NCBI RefSeq assembly: GCF_025602895.1
Contig: NW_026516446.1
Span: 1 to 40,335 of the forward strand
Direction: 5' to 3'
Origin: Polychytrium aggregatum
Taxonomy: Eukaryota; Chytridiomycota; Chytridiomycetes; Polychytriales
DNA length: 40,335 nt
Under the pieces are notes generated by a model, which was not told the origin of the DNA, searched no databases, and saw only the letters and a program-made list of their open reading frames with translations. Made by a program: the position numbers and the translations under genes. Shown one piece after another: positions 27,426-40,027 of the stretch; positions within the stretch are counted from its first letter, which is position 1; each line of letters opens with the position of its first letter.

Positions 27426-30400
27426 ATGCAGGCCCCTTCCACAGCCGCAACCGCTCGGTTCTGGGACTTTTGTGTCCTGCTGGAGAAGATCTCCCGCGTG
27501 CCCCCCAAGGCCAAGCGGCTCAAGCTTGACCAGTACATGGGCGAGTGGCGGGCAACCAAGGGAGGCTTCTATCCGGCGCTGCGTCTCCTGCTGCCACAAG
27601 TGAGTCTTTGGCAACCCGTCCGCCATCCGGTTCGGCCCCCCCCCGCAGCATCTGCCACCCTTATATGTCCTCGTTTGCACCCCCGTCGTCCAAATCTGGC
27701 AGCGACACTGACGATGTCGATGTTGATGTCGATGTTGATGTCGATTCCGATTCCGATTCCGATACCGATGCCGATGCCGATTCCGATGACCTATCACCGG
27801 TTGTGCCAACCCGCGCTCTTCAGGCGGATCGAGAGCGAAATGCCTACGGCATGAAGCATGCCACCTTGGCTCTGGTCTATATCGAGGCCCTGGGCATCGC
27901 CAAGGCCTCGCCCGAAGCGCAATCCTGGATCAACTGGAAGAGTCCGCTGAAGGGCTCGCAGGCTGTACGTCATGGCCGGGACGGGAAGCGCTCTTGTCTC
28001 GACAGTGCGACCGAATGTAGCCGTCCTTTGCCTTCCTTGACGCTCTTATTGTTTATCTTGCTTTCCTGCTGCGTGCGTAACCTTTTGCAGGCCGCAGTCG
28101 GCGACTTTGCCCAAATGGCGGAAGACATTCTCGCTCCCCGCAGCTCGGTGCACGCTCCAAGCCGACAATCGATCGAGGATGCCAACACAAGCCTGAATCG
28201 TCTGTGCCAAGCCGCCGACAGGTCAGAGCCCCGAGCCCCGGCAGGCAATCATCGGTGCTCATCTAACCCACAGCATGACTTGGCGTTGCCAGGAATGAGC
28301 AAAGGCAGATCATTGCTGAAATGATAGAGAGCTATTCGCCAAGAGAGCACAAGTGGCTGATCCGGATCATTCTCAAAGGTCAGTCGGCAGCTGAGGCTAC
28401 AGTGCTTGCATTCTTCCACAGCTCGCAACCTAACAAGCGGGCATCGCAATCTTGAATGTCTCTATGCGCTTCCTCTCGCTTGCAACTTCGTGTGGTGGGC
28501 AACGCCGGGCCATGCAGAGCTGAAAGTGGGCATTTCCGAGACCATCGTCCTTCGGACATGGCACCCCGATGCACCCGACCTCTTCAACGTGTGCAGTAAT
28601 CTCGAAAAGATTGCGGCTGAACTCACCGACCCGACCGAGCGTCAGGCGTTCGAAGCGGTAGCTATCCCATGACCACCGGGGCACATTCGATGCGCTTGCG
28701 TCCTTCCTCCTCCTCTCTTCTCCGGCATGGTGATGTTGCCGATATCAACTAACACGCGGCCCGCGGTACAGAAAATCGAGCTATTCCAGCCGTTCAAGCC
28801 GATGTTGTCGCTGCCATCGACCCTCGACTCGATCAAGAAGATGTTCAACGGGAGCGCTGCCAGCAAGCATTCCTACACAATCGAGACCAAACTTGACGGC
28901 GAGCGGATGCTCTGTCACATGAAGAGGGTTCAGAACGGCATCGAGTTCAAGTGGTTCTCAAGGTGGGCTATCGGTTGCGCAGTTGCCGGTGACTTGATCG
29001 AGGGAGATCGGCTGGCGAGTCGGTCCATGTGCTCCGTAGCAGTATTGCTTCGCGGCTGGTTCAATTATTTCGTGTGGCTCTCTATCTGACATGAAGGCCA
29101 TTCTTCGAGGCTTGCTGGAGGGAAGCGGACCGCTGACGCTCATCCTGGTCATTCTGAATCGTTGTCTTCCCCAGAAATGCCACGGACTACACCAAGCTCT
29201 ATGGTGAGGAGTCATAGTTGAAGGGTAGCAACGCCATGCACAGTCCATCCCAGCCAGTCGAATCCCCTCCATTTATCCATGTGTGCTCTTGCTCTTTGCA
29301 GGTTCTACATCCTTGGAGGGCTCCTTGGCATGTCACATCTATGCTTCGTTTTCTTCCCGTGTTCGAGAGTATGTGGTGCAGTCGATATTTGCTTCTGCTT
29401 GATTCTGTGTGCAGCAGAAGCAGTCGTTTTATCTGCCCGAAGTTGGTGCAGCTGACACCCTGCCCTTGTTCACAGTGCCATATTCGATGGAGAGATGATG
29501 GCCTATGACTCTGAGCTGGAGCGGTTTGAAAGCTTTGGGTCACTCAAGACAGCAGCGCTCGGTGAGATTTCTGCTTGCGGCGCATGGTTCCCCAATCGCA
29601 TGCGCCTCGTACCACTTGTCTTCCGCACGACTAGGGTATAAACCACGCAACGTAATTACCCGTGCTTGAGGCTCAAGAGGCGAATTAGGCAGCTACGGCG
29701 GACGGCAGGCGCTCTAGGCAGTCGCAATTCTGACTGGATTCTGACTTGTGGCTCAACCATGTCGGCTTTTTGTTCCCTTCCTTTGTTTTGCAAATGTATC
29801 CACAGATGCTTTGCGAAACGGTAGGTTGGCCCCGATGAAGTCTTTATAGAGGCTTTTGCAGGAGCACTTGATGTCGTTCGCTACGAGGCGACCGTCGACC
29901 AACTGCAGCGTTTGACACCACCACTATCTTCAGGATTCCAGGCGCGCAAACATCCCTGCTTCTTCGTCTTTGATCTCGTCTATCTCAATGGCACCTCCAT
30001 CGTCGACCAGCCTCTCTCTCAGCGGCGTGGCTTTATCCAGAAAATCATTCGTCCTCGCGAGAGCTGGATAGAGGTCCTGCCCCACACCCCAGTGGCCTCA
30101 GCCGAGGAGGTCATCGAACAGCTGGATCTGCGGATGATGTGCCAGGAGGAGGGCCTGATTATCAAGCGAGAAGACTCTGTCTACACCCCGTCTCAGCGGA
30201 CAGAAGGATGCATCAAGCTGAAGCCCGAGTATATGGACCAGCTGTCAGATGATCTGGACTTGCTGATCGTGGCAGCCAAGTTTGGGAGCGGCAAGCGATC
30301 CAAAAAGCTGTCGAGCTTCTTCTGCGCCATCCGCGAGGATGCAGCATCAGGAACACCCACGAGTCAGCGGCGGTTCTTGACGTTTTGCCGGTTCGGATCC

Positions 30401-32317
30401 GGATACGAGTACAGCAAGCAGGAGGAGATTGCACAGGAGGCCCTGGGCCACTGGCGGCCGTACGATCGAACCCGACCACCTGCGTGGCTCATCCATCCTT
30501 TCAAGAGCAAGGAGCAGCCCGACATGGTGATCGATCCGCAGCATTCCCGGATCGTCCAAGTCAAGGCCTCCGAGATTGTCAAGACGGATGTGTACGCCAC
30601 GGGCTGGACGCTGCGGTTTCCACGGTTCGTGAGCATACGCCACGACAAGAGCGTTGGCGACTTGATGTCTCTCGCAGACTTGCACCAGCTGATGCAGGCC
30701 AATCTGGGGCGACTGCAGACTCGGCGGCGAATGCTGCAGTCGAGCGACGATGACGCATCCTTGGAGCGCTCGAAGCGGCTGCGACGGAGCATGGCCACGC
30801 ATTACAAGGTCGCGGCGCAGTATCTCGGCATCGACACCAGCCAAGTCGCCGTCAAGGAGCCCATATTCGAGGGCATGGAGTTTTGTGTGCTTCCGAGTCT
30901 GGATCTCAAAGGCGGCAAGGCCGAGATCGAGCTTGTGGTCGCTGAGCACGGCGGCACCGTAGTGCAGAATCCCATGTACGAAACCAACTACGTGATTTCG
31001 GACCATTTTGGTAAGACGCTCTTGCAGCTTGGCTGGTCTGTGCTCTCGGCCAGCAGCAGTCGAGATGTATCAAAATGCCTCGAGCATCATGTCCGCGATA
31101 TCGAAAGGGATCAGCGGCGCGGTCTAAGTACACGATCACACTGATCAGGGCTCAAGGCAAACAACATTCGGCAGTCAAACCGATTCAACATTATCAAGGC
31201 CAAGTGGATCCTGGACTGCATTGAAGCCAAGGAGCGGTTGCTTGTTGGTCACAAGTACGATACGCCAGTGCGGAGGGTTTTGTTTTGCATCCGGCAGCCC
31301 TGGCTGCAAGCAATGCGCTGCCTGTGGGCACAGGTTGCTCTGTGACCAAGGCGCATCGGGCATGACAGTGCTGACTTTTTGTATTTGTGAATTGACTCGG
31401 GGTTGTCCAGATACTTGCTTCATGCGACCCCGCAGAAGCTGAGGGAGCTCAAGCAGTCTAGCGACCAGTACGGAGACAGCTATACGGATGATGTGGACAG
31501 CGAGACCCTTCAAGCGGTAAGCCTGTGTTTGCCACGTTTGCCATGTTTGCCACGTTTGCCATGTTTGCCATGTTTGCCATGCGCAGTGTATGCAAGTGCA
31601 TGGGCATTGGAATGAAGTGAGACATGTGTTCGTTGACTGATGACTCAAAGCCTCAAAGTGCTTGTTGCTTTGGCCTTCTATGGCGTACTAATTGTCATGT
31701 GTCTACCTCTCTGTGGCGACATGCAGATCTTTGGCGGCATGCGGGCGCTCGATAACAGCACTTTGAGTTCTGCGGAGCGCTCCCATCTGGTCAGCCATGT
31801 CGAGTCCCACTACTTTCCTCTGAGTGCCCCAGGGCATCGCCTCTTTGCCACAGCCGTGGTGTACATCCACAAATTCACGACTCTGCGGATCGCCCGATCG
31901 CTTGTCGACGATCGTGCTCTTGAAAGTCGGACGCCATCGCACTTGACGCTCATTCCCGATGGCGCTGACACCGACGCGGATGCGCTGGTGCACAACGAGG
32001 ATTCGATTCTGCGCTTTGGCGAGATCTTGGTGACGGCCAATGGCGGCCTGACAGTCGGCGTCCTGACCAGGGACGTGACCCACATTTTGTTTGAACGGGC
32101 CCTCGATGAGCCCCGGGCGAGTTTTGAGACACGGCGGCAGTGGAACGAGCGACTGAGGATGGTGCTGGAGGGCCTTGCCGTTTGCAACAACCGGCTGCAA
32201 GGTCGACCGCATCTTGTCACGATGGACTGGGTCGACGAGGCCCTCAAGCCAGTCGATGGGGATCTGAGATTGGTGCTGCCGATCGAGAAGCCGTTTGAGC
32301 CGCGGCTGTGTTCCTGA
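27426..32317 (+). CDS. LIG4: DNA ligase IV (non-homologous end joining)
   Basis: Proposed exons: 27426-27599, 27824-27964, 28091-28221, 28293-28378, 28518-28657, 28772-28962, 29175-29203, 29302-29368, 29476-29561, 29806-29820, 29862-31010, 31149-31254, 31411-31516, 31727-32317 (1003 residues, all phases consistent). An N-terminal DNA-binding domain (FWDFCVLLEKI ... FYPALRLLLPQ) leads to the adenylation domain. K264 in ETKLDGER is the AMP-accepting lysine; IFDGEMMAYD, FFVFDLVYLNG, EEGLIIKRE and CIKLKPEY are nucleotidyltransferase motifs. The OB fold ends near TLRFPRF. Two BRCT domains follow (EGMEFCVLPSL onward, and IFGGMRAL to the C-terminus), separated by DQYGDSYTDD, the conserved XRCC4/Lif1-binding linker. 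The ligase seals double-strand breaks with XRCC4. Exon 10 is a 15-nt microexon next to a 41-nt intron; skipping it also keeps frame, so that exon is tentative. Confidence 0.94.
27713..27790. repeat. Degenerate GATGTC/GATTCC hexamer repeat in LIG4 intron 1
   Basis: About 13 units of GATNNN with variation between GATGTC, GATTCC and GATGCC, ending about 33 bp before exon 2. It lies within the first intron. Confidence 0.85.
31527..31581. repeat. 9-bp TTTGCCAYG tandem repeat in the last LIG4 intron
   Basis: Six units of tttgccatg or tttgccacg starting about 12 bp after the 5' splice site of the last intron (31517-31726). Confidence 0.9.
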
Positions 32318-33030
32318 TCGAAGCGAGGCGGGTCTGTCGCAGTGGCTGCCCGGGTGAGACGGGCATGGCCCGGGAAGCTTCAATACAGCCCACACTCTTC
32401 GGAGTCTTGCAAGCATGCCTCTGGGATTCATGCGAGCGAGAGGCGGGAGTGACTTGGCGAGCGCGCGTGCTGAGGAAACCGCGACGCGGCACAGATCACG
32501 CGTGCGCGACGCGCATGGCTCCTGTGCGTGACACGGCGTCGCACACGGCGACACGGATGGTGGCACACGGACACAGAGTGACACACATGGGCGCATATGG
32601 ACAGTGGTCGGCGCCAGCGCAAATGCAGACCGGCACGGCAGCTGGCGCCGGCGCAGCGAGTGTGTGCGCAGCGCATCTGCCTTCAGGCCCTTCGCGCTCC
32701 TCTCTGGCTCGGCTCGTCGTGGTTTTCTTTTGGACGAGGGCAGTCGACCGACCATCGCCGCGGTTGTTCTCCGTCTGTCTTTGGCTCGTCTGTCTTTGGC
32801 TCGTCTGTCGTTGACTCACCTGTCGCTGACTTGCCCGTCTTTGGCTCGCCCGTCTTTCCTCCCGACTTTGGCAGCCCCCAAGGCCCCCGAAAGACCTTTT
32901 TCCGGCCTCGCTCCCCCCTGCTCGCATTCCTGTGCGTTTGCTCTCCATCCTCCCTGCTCTTTGCGTCCAGCACTCCCGCTGCTTACCCCTCCCCTTCTTC
33001 GCGCAATCGTCTCCTCTGCACGGCTTCATC
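32318..33030. other. Intergenic, LIG4 to the RRM gene
   Basis: No gene was recognised. The 5' part is rich in CGCG and ACACGG. A degenerate pyrimidine-rich repeat (units like ctttggctcgtctgt) lies at about 32775-32867 and may be part of the promoter of the downstream gene. Confidence 0.45.
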
Positions 33031-36000
33031 ATGGATCAGGCTTCCTCCAACTGGCAGCAGCGCCCCAACAAGTCCTCTTGGAACTCGGCCGGCGGCGCCA
33101 ACCCAACCCCCCCTGACTCGCCTCTCCACGCCTGGAACACCCCGCTTCCTGCTTCCCAGCAGCAGCGCCCTTCCAGCACAAGCAACCCCCAGCAGCAGCA
33201 GCAGCAGCATGCCTGGGGGGCTCCGCCCTCTGCCTCGCCGGCCAACCTCGGCCTGCCCAGCGGTGCCTGGAACCCGTCTGCGCCGGCCCCGCAGCAGAAC
33301 CCCCTCGATCCCTGGAACAGCACCCCCACCATCCTGTCGTCGACGGCCTCCGCCACCAGTGGTGTTGTCTCGGCTGCAGGTGCACCCCCCCATAGCCGCT
33401 CAAAGTCCAACTCCGAGTCCTGGGACTCGGCTCAGGTCGTGCGCCAGGCAGACTGGAACGCCCCTGCCGAGGCCTCCTGGAACAAGCCTACCATCGCCAA
33501 GCCCGCCCAGGCCAACTGGGGCCAATCGCCCCAGGCCACTATTCCCTCGGGCTGGGGCTCGCCCACCGCTGCGAGCCCCCAGCAGGCCAACTGGAACAAC
33601 TCCCCCGTAACCCCGCAGCATGCGTCCTGGAACGGCCCTCCGGCAGCCCAGCAGCCGCTGCCTGTGTCGTCCTGGAACCCGCCCGCGGCCTCGGGCCCAC
33701 CGACCCCGCTCCAGTCGAGCTGGAACAGCACTCCCGCCGCTGCTCCCTCCAACTGGAACGCCTCTGCGGCCAACTGGAGCCCGCCTGCCTCCCATCCCCA
33801 GGCCTCGGCCAGCTGGAACGGCGCTCCTTCCTCCCAGCCCATCTCTGCCCCCAAGGGATGGGTTCCGCCCGTCGACTCGGCCGCCGACACCTGGATCAGC
33901 GATCCAAACACCATCACTCTCCAGCAGCTCAACCAAAAGTGGGACGTCAAAGACCCCGCTCCTGCTGCTGCCACTGCTCGCCTCGATGCCGGTGCCCCCG
34001 GCTCCTATCCCAACCATCCCGCCATGGCCCTGGCGCCCACACCCGAGGAGCGCAAGGCCAACGGCTCCTGGAGAAGCGGCAGCAACAGCCTCCCACGCCC
34101 CGCTGATGACGATGCCGAGGGCCGTCTGAGAAAGGCAAAGTCGGCCTCTGGCCTGAACCGCGAGGCTCAGCAACCCGGTCGCCAGGGCAATCGTGCTGCC
34201 ACCGGTGCCAGCACAGGCGCTGGTGCTATTGCCGGCTCCACTCCCGGTCTGAAAGGTACGAGCAGCTCCGTACGCTCTCTGAGTTGCTTGTTGGATGACT
34301 CGGATCCGGCTCTGTTCGAGCCAAGATCGGACTCCATTTCGCCACAATCGGTGGCGGATCCTGCCGCCACTGCAGCCTTCGGGCTCTGCGCCACGAGTCT
34401 CCACTCACAGCTAACCCGCCGTCTCCCTCGCCCTGGTGCTTTGCCAATATACCAACAAACGACTAGGCAAGGATGCTGGCACTCCTCGCGATGTCCGCGG
34501 CAAGGACCCCAAGAGCGCCCAGGCCAACGGCAAGCTCCTCAACCGCCAGCTCGAGGAAGTCAACAAGGCCCTCTCGGGTTCGCCGAGCTCTCCAGATGCT
34601 CTGGTCGTCAACACCGGCCTGGACTCCAAGGGCGCTGATGTCCTGGTAGGTCACGTCGCCACTGGCATTCCCTGCATGCAGCCTTAGTCGCATGGCTCCT
34701 CTCTCTCGACTGATCAATGACGCGCAAATTCACGTCTTCTTGCTCGGGTGAGCAGAAAAAGCAGGGTCGTCCCCACGAGAAGAGCCTCGAGGCCAAGGAG
34801 CATGGCCTTTACATCTACGGCCTCCCTGTGGGCGTCACTGTCCGCGAGCTCATTGAGGTTTTCAGTGTCTACGGTCCCATCATCAACGGTGAGCATGGCT
34901 GGATCAGCAGCATGTTCTTGGCCATCGCGCTCGCTTTGGCACTGGCCCGACAGAGAGTCCTACTGGACAGCAGCATTGCACAGCCTGCTCACTGACACGA
35001 CACTGGCTGTCCTATGCTTCAGTTGGCATTGTCGGCAAGCCCAAACGCCAAGAGCGTGCGTATGCCTTTATCGACTTTGAGACGACTGAGAGCGCAAGCA
35101 GGGCTGTCGCAGGCCTCAAGTCCAAGAATCTCTTTGGAATGAGTGAGCCGCTGGAGCTCCGTCTCCGCGAGACTCCCAAGGCCGCGACCAAGCCCAGCCT
35201 TAAGGAGCCCCGACTCGACAGCAAAGAGGCCAAGGAGACACCCAAGGATCTCTCCAAGGGCCCCAAGCCCGCTGCCTCGGCACAGAGCCAGAGCGACGTG
35301 GTCTTTGACTTCAAGACCCTCCACATTGGCAACCTTCCCCTTACTGTCGAAAAGGTAGGCCGGGCCGCAATCGACGGGTACCTGAGCTCCAAGAACTACA
35401 CGGCTCTGCTACTGCAGCGCCTATCGGCTGCGGGATCTGCCGATGGCGTAGCGATGCTGGACCATTCTGTTGTCGATGGCACAGCGATACTGGGCCATTC
35501 TGTTGTCGATGCCAGCTATCGCCAGTTCCCACCGACACACCCAAATACGCACTAATGCATTGTGTGTACCCCTCTCTTTAACAGGCTGATCTTGAGAAGG
35601 CATTCTCGGTGCACGGCGAGATCCGTCGCCTCCAGCTCGTCCAGCGACCAAAGGAGAAGCGCGCGCTCGCCTTCATTTCCTTCAAGACCGTCGAGCATGC
35701 TGCGGCCGCCATCAAGGCTGCCAAGGGCAAGACTCTCTTTGGCATGACCGAGAGCCTCAAGCTCGACTTTTCCAAGCAGGAAAAGAAGAAATCCACCGAT
35801 GCTGGTGCTGCAGCCAAGGTCGACAAGGCCACCTCCAAGACTGCAGTGTCTCCATCGGATGCCAAGGCGACTGACAAAAAGTCGCGCAAGGAAAAAACCC
35901 AGCGGGTCAACAACCGCACCATTCTCTACATCAAGGAAGTCCCTGCCGAGATCGCCGAGGACGATCTCAAGACCAAGTTTGCCGAGTTTGGCGTCGTCAA

Positions 36001-36805
36001 GACGGTGCACATTGTCCAGCGAGTCCAGGGCACGGCTCCCTATGGCCTGATTATCTTTGACAGGCCCGAGGACGCTACCAAGGCTGCTGCTGCTCGCCTC
36101 TTTGGTGGTCTCTTTGCTCGCCAGCGCAAGGTGCAGGTGTATGACTTGCCTCTGGCCACGACCGAGGAGGACATTCGCTTCTGGTTCCGTGAATCCGGCG
36201 AGGTCAAGACGGTCGAGATCACCAAGCTCGAGTCCGCTGCCGAGAGCCAAGAGGCTCCCGAGGAAACCACCTCCGGCCAAATCGAGTTTGCTCTGGCTGA
36301 CGGAGCTGCACAGGCTCTTGTCCGCGCTCTGAATGTGCGCCTGCCCTTTACCCAGAAAAAGATTCGGGCCGAATATGCGCTGCTCAAGAAGGCCGACGAC
36401 AAGGAAGGCGAGAAGGGCACCGACGGCACTGGGGCTGACCAGCCCGAGAGCCCCAAGGAGGACGAGCCCAAGGACGACGAGAAGGACGAAGACGAAGACG
36501 AGGAGGCTGGCGATGACGAGGACGACGCTCTCGATGCCTCGCAGGAGAAGCTGCAGGAGCCTCTGACCCAGGATCAGCTCGACCACGCCCTCGTCATCGA
36601 CACCGACGACAGCGACGACGACGACGACATCCCCACAGAGTTTGTTGCTCTCGAGGACGTCGAGGCCGAGGCCATTAGCCTGGAGTCTCTCAAGATCGAG
36701 ACGGAGCAGGAGACTGTGCAGGAGATCGTCATCGAACAGGAGCAGACCCAGGCCAGCGCTGACCAGGCTGCCGCCGAGGAGTCCGCCGCCGCTCCCTCTG
36801 CCTAA
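33031..36805 (+). CDS. Tryptophan-rich, four-RRM RNA-binding protein
   Basis: Proposed exons: 33031-34255, 34467-34645, 34756-34888, 35023-35354, 35585-36805 (1029 residues). The first 300 residues are low-complexity with about 20 tryptophans in settings such as SWN, AWG, GWG and NWN, among Pro, Ser, Ala and Gln. A linker (residues 300-510) is charged and disordered. Four RRM-like domains follow: GLYIYGLPVGVTV ... AYAFIDFE; TLHIGNLPLTVEK ... ALAFISF; TILYIKEVPAEI ... YGLIIFD; and a more divergent VQVYDLPLATTEE ... GQIEFAL. The RNP-1 and RNP-2 aromatic positions are kept in the first two. The C-terminus is very acidic (runs of Asp and Glu after residue 900). It binds RNA, but no named family was recognised. 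The N-terminal W motifs resemble GW/WG Argonaute-binding regions, which is speculative. Confidence 0.85.
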
Positions 36806-37498
36806 GCCTCGAACCGACTCTGCAGTCATGCCGGCCCCTCAAGGACCACACAAGGCCCCGATGTTATTCCGTTGCCCGAAGACGGTTTTGTATCCTCCAT
36901 CGCTGGCACACCGACCAGCTCCTTCCATCCCCACCCATCCGCCATTTCCCCCCGCCCACCAGCCGTCTCCACTTTCTGTTTGAGACGGCGATCGTCTTCG
37001 GACCTCGCTCCTGTGTCCCTTGGCTACTACAGCATCAAGGAAGCCAGAATGCCATTCCGCCAAAAGATCTATTTCATAATCAGGAACCGTGTCCCTCAAT
37101 CGCTAATCACTGTTTTTGTCCTGATATATTTCCCTCCGCACGGGGCGTTTCCTTCTTGTCGATTTTATCTCACCACAGCCACAAAAAGCAGCTAGGACTG
37201 AATGTGTTTGCAGTTGCGATTGAGACTGCGATTGTGATTACACTCTCACTGTCACTGTCGCTGTGGCTGTGATTGTGAAGTATCTTATCTGTGGGATCAA
37301 ACATACACATCCTTTTTTTCTGTGGTCTCCCTCAATCCATACCGAATGTCTCCTTTTTCTTGAATGTTCTCTCCAATCTTTCTATCTTTCTCCCCTGGAC
37401 GTTCGCACCTTCCGCCAACAATGAAAAAATAGCGAACCAATCCTGCGTCCATGCTGCGTCCCATTATGAAACGGGACATCCTTGGTTGCTTACTTGAG

Positions 37499-37560
37499 AT
37501 GTCGGTGCCGATGTCGGTGTCGGTGTCGGTGTCGGTGTCGATGTCGATGTCGGTGTCGAT
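37499..37560. repeat. GTCGGT/GTCGAT hexamer repeat
   Basis: About ten units of gtcggt with gtcgat and gtgccg variants, upstream of HDAC3. The open frames through it are low-complexity artefacts. Confidence 0.88.
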
Positions 37561-37600
37561 CTTCGTTTGTGGGCGCCAAAACCAAGCCGTTTGGTTCGAC

Positions 37601-37636
37601 TGGCTGGATTGGCTGGATGGCTGGATGGCTGGATCG
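37601..37636. repeat. TGGCTGGAT tandem repeat
   Basis: About four units of tggctggat / ggctggat, about 110 bp upstream of the HDAC3 ATG. Confidence 0.8.
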
Positions 37637-37746
37637 GCCAAAGCAAACACCGCATCGGTCCGCCGCTTCAGCGAAAACCTCATCTGTCCGCCGGCACCAC
37701 ATCTGAACCGGCCATCCGCGCACCCCCCCCCAATCGCTGCCCAGAG

Positions 37747-40027
37747 ATGCCCAACGGTAGGGGCAACAGCCAGGTTCCGCCAGCAGGCTCACACGACGAA
37801 TCATCGTCGCTCAACCTCAACCTCGCTCAGGCGCACTCCAAAGACCACATCGCCTACTTTCACAACCAGGAGGTTGCCGGCTACCACTATGGCGAAGGTC
37901 ACCCCATGAAGCCGCCGAGATTGGCCCTGACACACAATCTCATCATCGGCTACGGACTGCACAACAAGATGGAGGTCTATCGGCCACGCAAGGCCACGGA
38001 GGAAGAGATCCACGAGTTCCACCGGGCCGACTACATTGACTTTCTAAAGCGGTGTGTCTCTGGCCCTTGCTGTGCGCCGGTCTGGCCCTTGCTGTGCGCC
38101 GGTCTGGCTCTCGATCTATCCCATCGCATTTTATCGCATCGTGTGGTATCATCTCGAGTGATGTCGCATCGCCGATCGAAGGCTTGTTGTGCCTGGCCAT
38201 CGAGCGATCGTCCTGTTATCGGTGCCCTGTATGATCGTGCCGATCTGTCGGGCTGCCTTGGGTCCTGGCTTGGGCGCTGCCTGCTTTCCTCGCGGCTCCT
38301 TTGTCGGGCTGTACGCTAACTCACCCTTCGCCATCACTGTATGCCCGCCTGTCTATGTGTTTGTCTACTGGTCTGCCCATTCGTCCGTCTGACTGATCGT
38401 TTGATCCACGCACCTTTCTCGATCGCCAGGATACGACCCGAGAGCCCCATCTCCTTTCTCAACTTTGGCCAAAAGTTCAACATGGGTGTCGAGGACTGCC
38501 CGGTATTCGAGGGCATGTTTGAGTTCTGCAAGACCTATACCGGTGGCTCGCTCGAGGGCGCCCGAAAACTGGCATCTGGATATAGTGATATTGCGATCAA
38601 TTGGTCCGGCGGACTGCACCATGCCAAGAAGTTTGAGGCCTCGGGGTTCTGCTACGTCAACGATATTGTCCTGGCTATCTTGGAGCTCCTTCGGTACGGA
38701 TACGGGAACAGCGGCCGCCTGGTTTTGTTGCTGTATTTGGCCGAGCGTGCCCTTGATGGCCGCTAGCTGCAAGATGCGACGGCACGATGGGACGATGTCA
38801 GGTCGACACGGGATGTGGATGGGACGCTATGGTGACGGGATGATGCACAACGGGACCGCCGTAGGTCCTCGCACTTTCAGCGGCAGCGACTCGTATGCGG
38901 CCCTCGAGCAACCGTGCTGTCTGGCACAGCAATGTCACCGATCTTGTTGACCGCCCATCCTGACCGTTTGCTACGATCGCCCCGTCCTTGACTCTACTGT
39001 TCAAGGCACTATCCTCGAGTCCTCTACATCGACATCGACGTCCACCACGGCGACGGCGTCCAGGAGGCCTTCTATCTCTCCAACCGGGTCATGACGTGCT
39101 CCTTCCACCGGTACGACGGCGGCTCATTCTTCCCGGGCACAGGCTCTCTCGACGAGATCGGCGCCCGGGCCGGCAAGTACTATTCGATCAACGTTCCGCT
39201 CAACGAATACATCGACGACAGCTCATACGCATACATATTCAAGTCGGTCATGAGCAACGTCATCGAGATGTTCCGGCCCTCGGCAATTGTGCTGCAGTGC
39301 GGTGCCGACTCCCTCGCTGGCGACCGGTTGGGCTGCTTCAATCTGTCCATCAAGGGTCACGGCGAGTGTGTCAAGTTCATCAAGTCCTTCAAGATCCCAA
39401 TGCTGTTGTTGGCGGAGGCGGATACACCATCCGCAACGTTGCACGGTGTTGGACGTACGAGACCTCGATCTTGACCGAGACCATGCTGCCAAACAACCTG
39501 CCCGACAACGAATACTACCAGCACTTTGGGCCGGACTACAAGCTGCATCCGCCCATCGTTGATCCGAACCGTGAAAATGCCAACACCCGCCAAAGCCTCG
39601 ACAGCATCCGCATCAAGATTGCCGAGTATCTCCGGTATCTGAACGGCGCTCCAAGTGTGCAGATGCAAGAAATCCCGCCCGATATCCAGGGTTTCATGGA
39701 ACGCGGTAACTGGGAGGTAGGTGGCACGCCGGCCTGTCCTTGTGGTGGTTCAGTTGGCTCCGCCCCACCCGCTCGCTTGCCGATGCTGTGCAGCAGCATG
39801 CATGGGCAGGGGCAGCCGAACGATGACACCACCCACTTTCCTCGCTGACGCCTTCTGTTCGGCGGCCCATGTGTTAGGTGGACATGGCCGAGGATCACAA
39901 TCCAGACCAGCGAACAGAGCAACAATACGACTCGGAGGGCCACAAGCGCAAGCGAGACCGGGAGCTCGCTGAGTACGATGAGCGCGAGTTCTATTCCAGC
40001 GACCGGGACCAGGATCATGGCTCGTGA
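37747..40027 (+). CDS. HDAC3: Class I histone deacetylase (HDAC3/Hos2 type)
   Basis: Proposed exons: 37747-38051, 38430-38693, 39006-39716, 39878-40027. Class I HDAC landmarks are all present: [37 protein letters not shown] segment [11 protein letters not shown], the catalytic [29 protein letters not shown], the zinc ligands in [22 protein letters not shown], and [14 protein letters not shown] with the catalytic tyrosine. The resemblance is closest to HDAC3/Hos2, the subunit of the SMRT/NCoR and Set3 complexes that deacetylates histone H3 and H4 tails. The C-terminal tail is charged (KRKRDRE ... [11 protein letters not shown]). One base appears missing near 39412 (ttgttggcgga, expected one more G), so the frame breaks just before GGGGYT. 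With that base the protein is about 476 residues. Intron 1 begins with a 22-bp tandem duplication (38059-38102). Confidence 0.92.

Larger units (their letters stand above)
36806..37746. other. Intergenic, RRM gene to HDAC3
   Basis: No gene seen. It holds a GTCGGT/GTCGAT hexamer repeat (37499-37560), a tggctggat repeat (37601-37636), and a CTGTCACTGT-like stretch near 37240-37277. The HDAC3 promoter should lie here. Confidence 0.5.

Noticed and set aside
37451..37909. Frame with repeated SVSV or RCRC residues upstream of HDAC3
   Set aside because: It is the hexamer repeat translated, followed by out-of-frame HDAC3 sequence.
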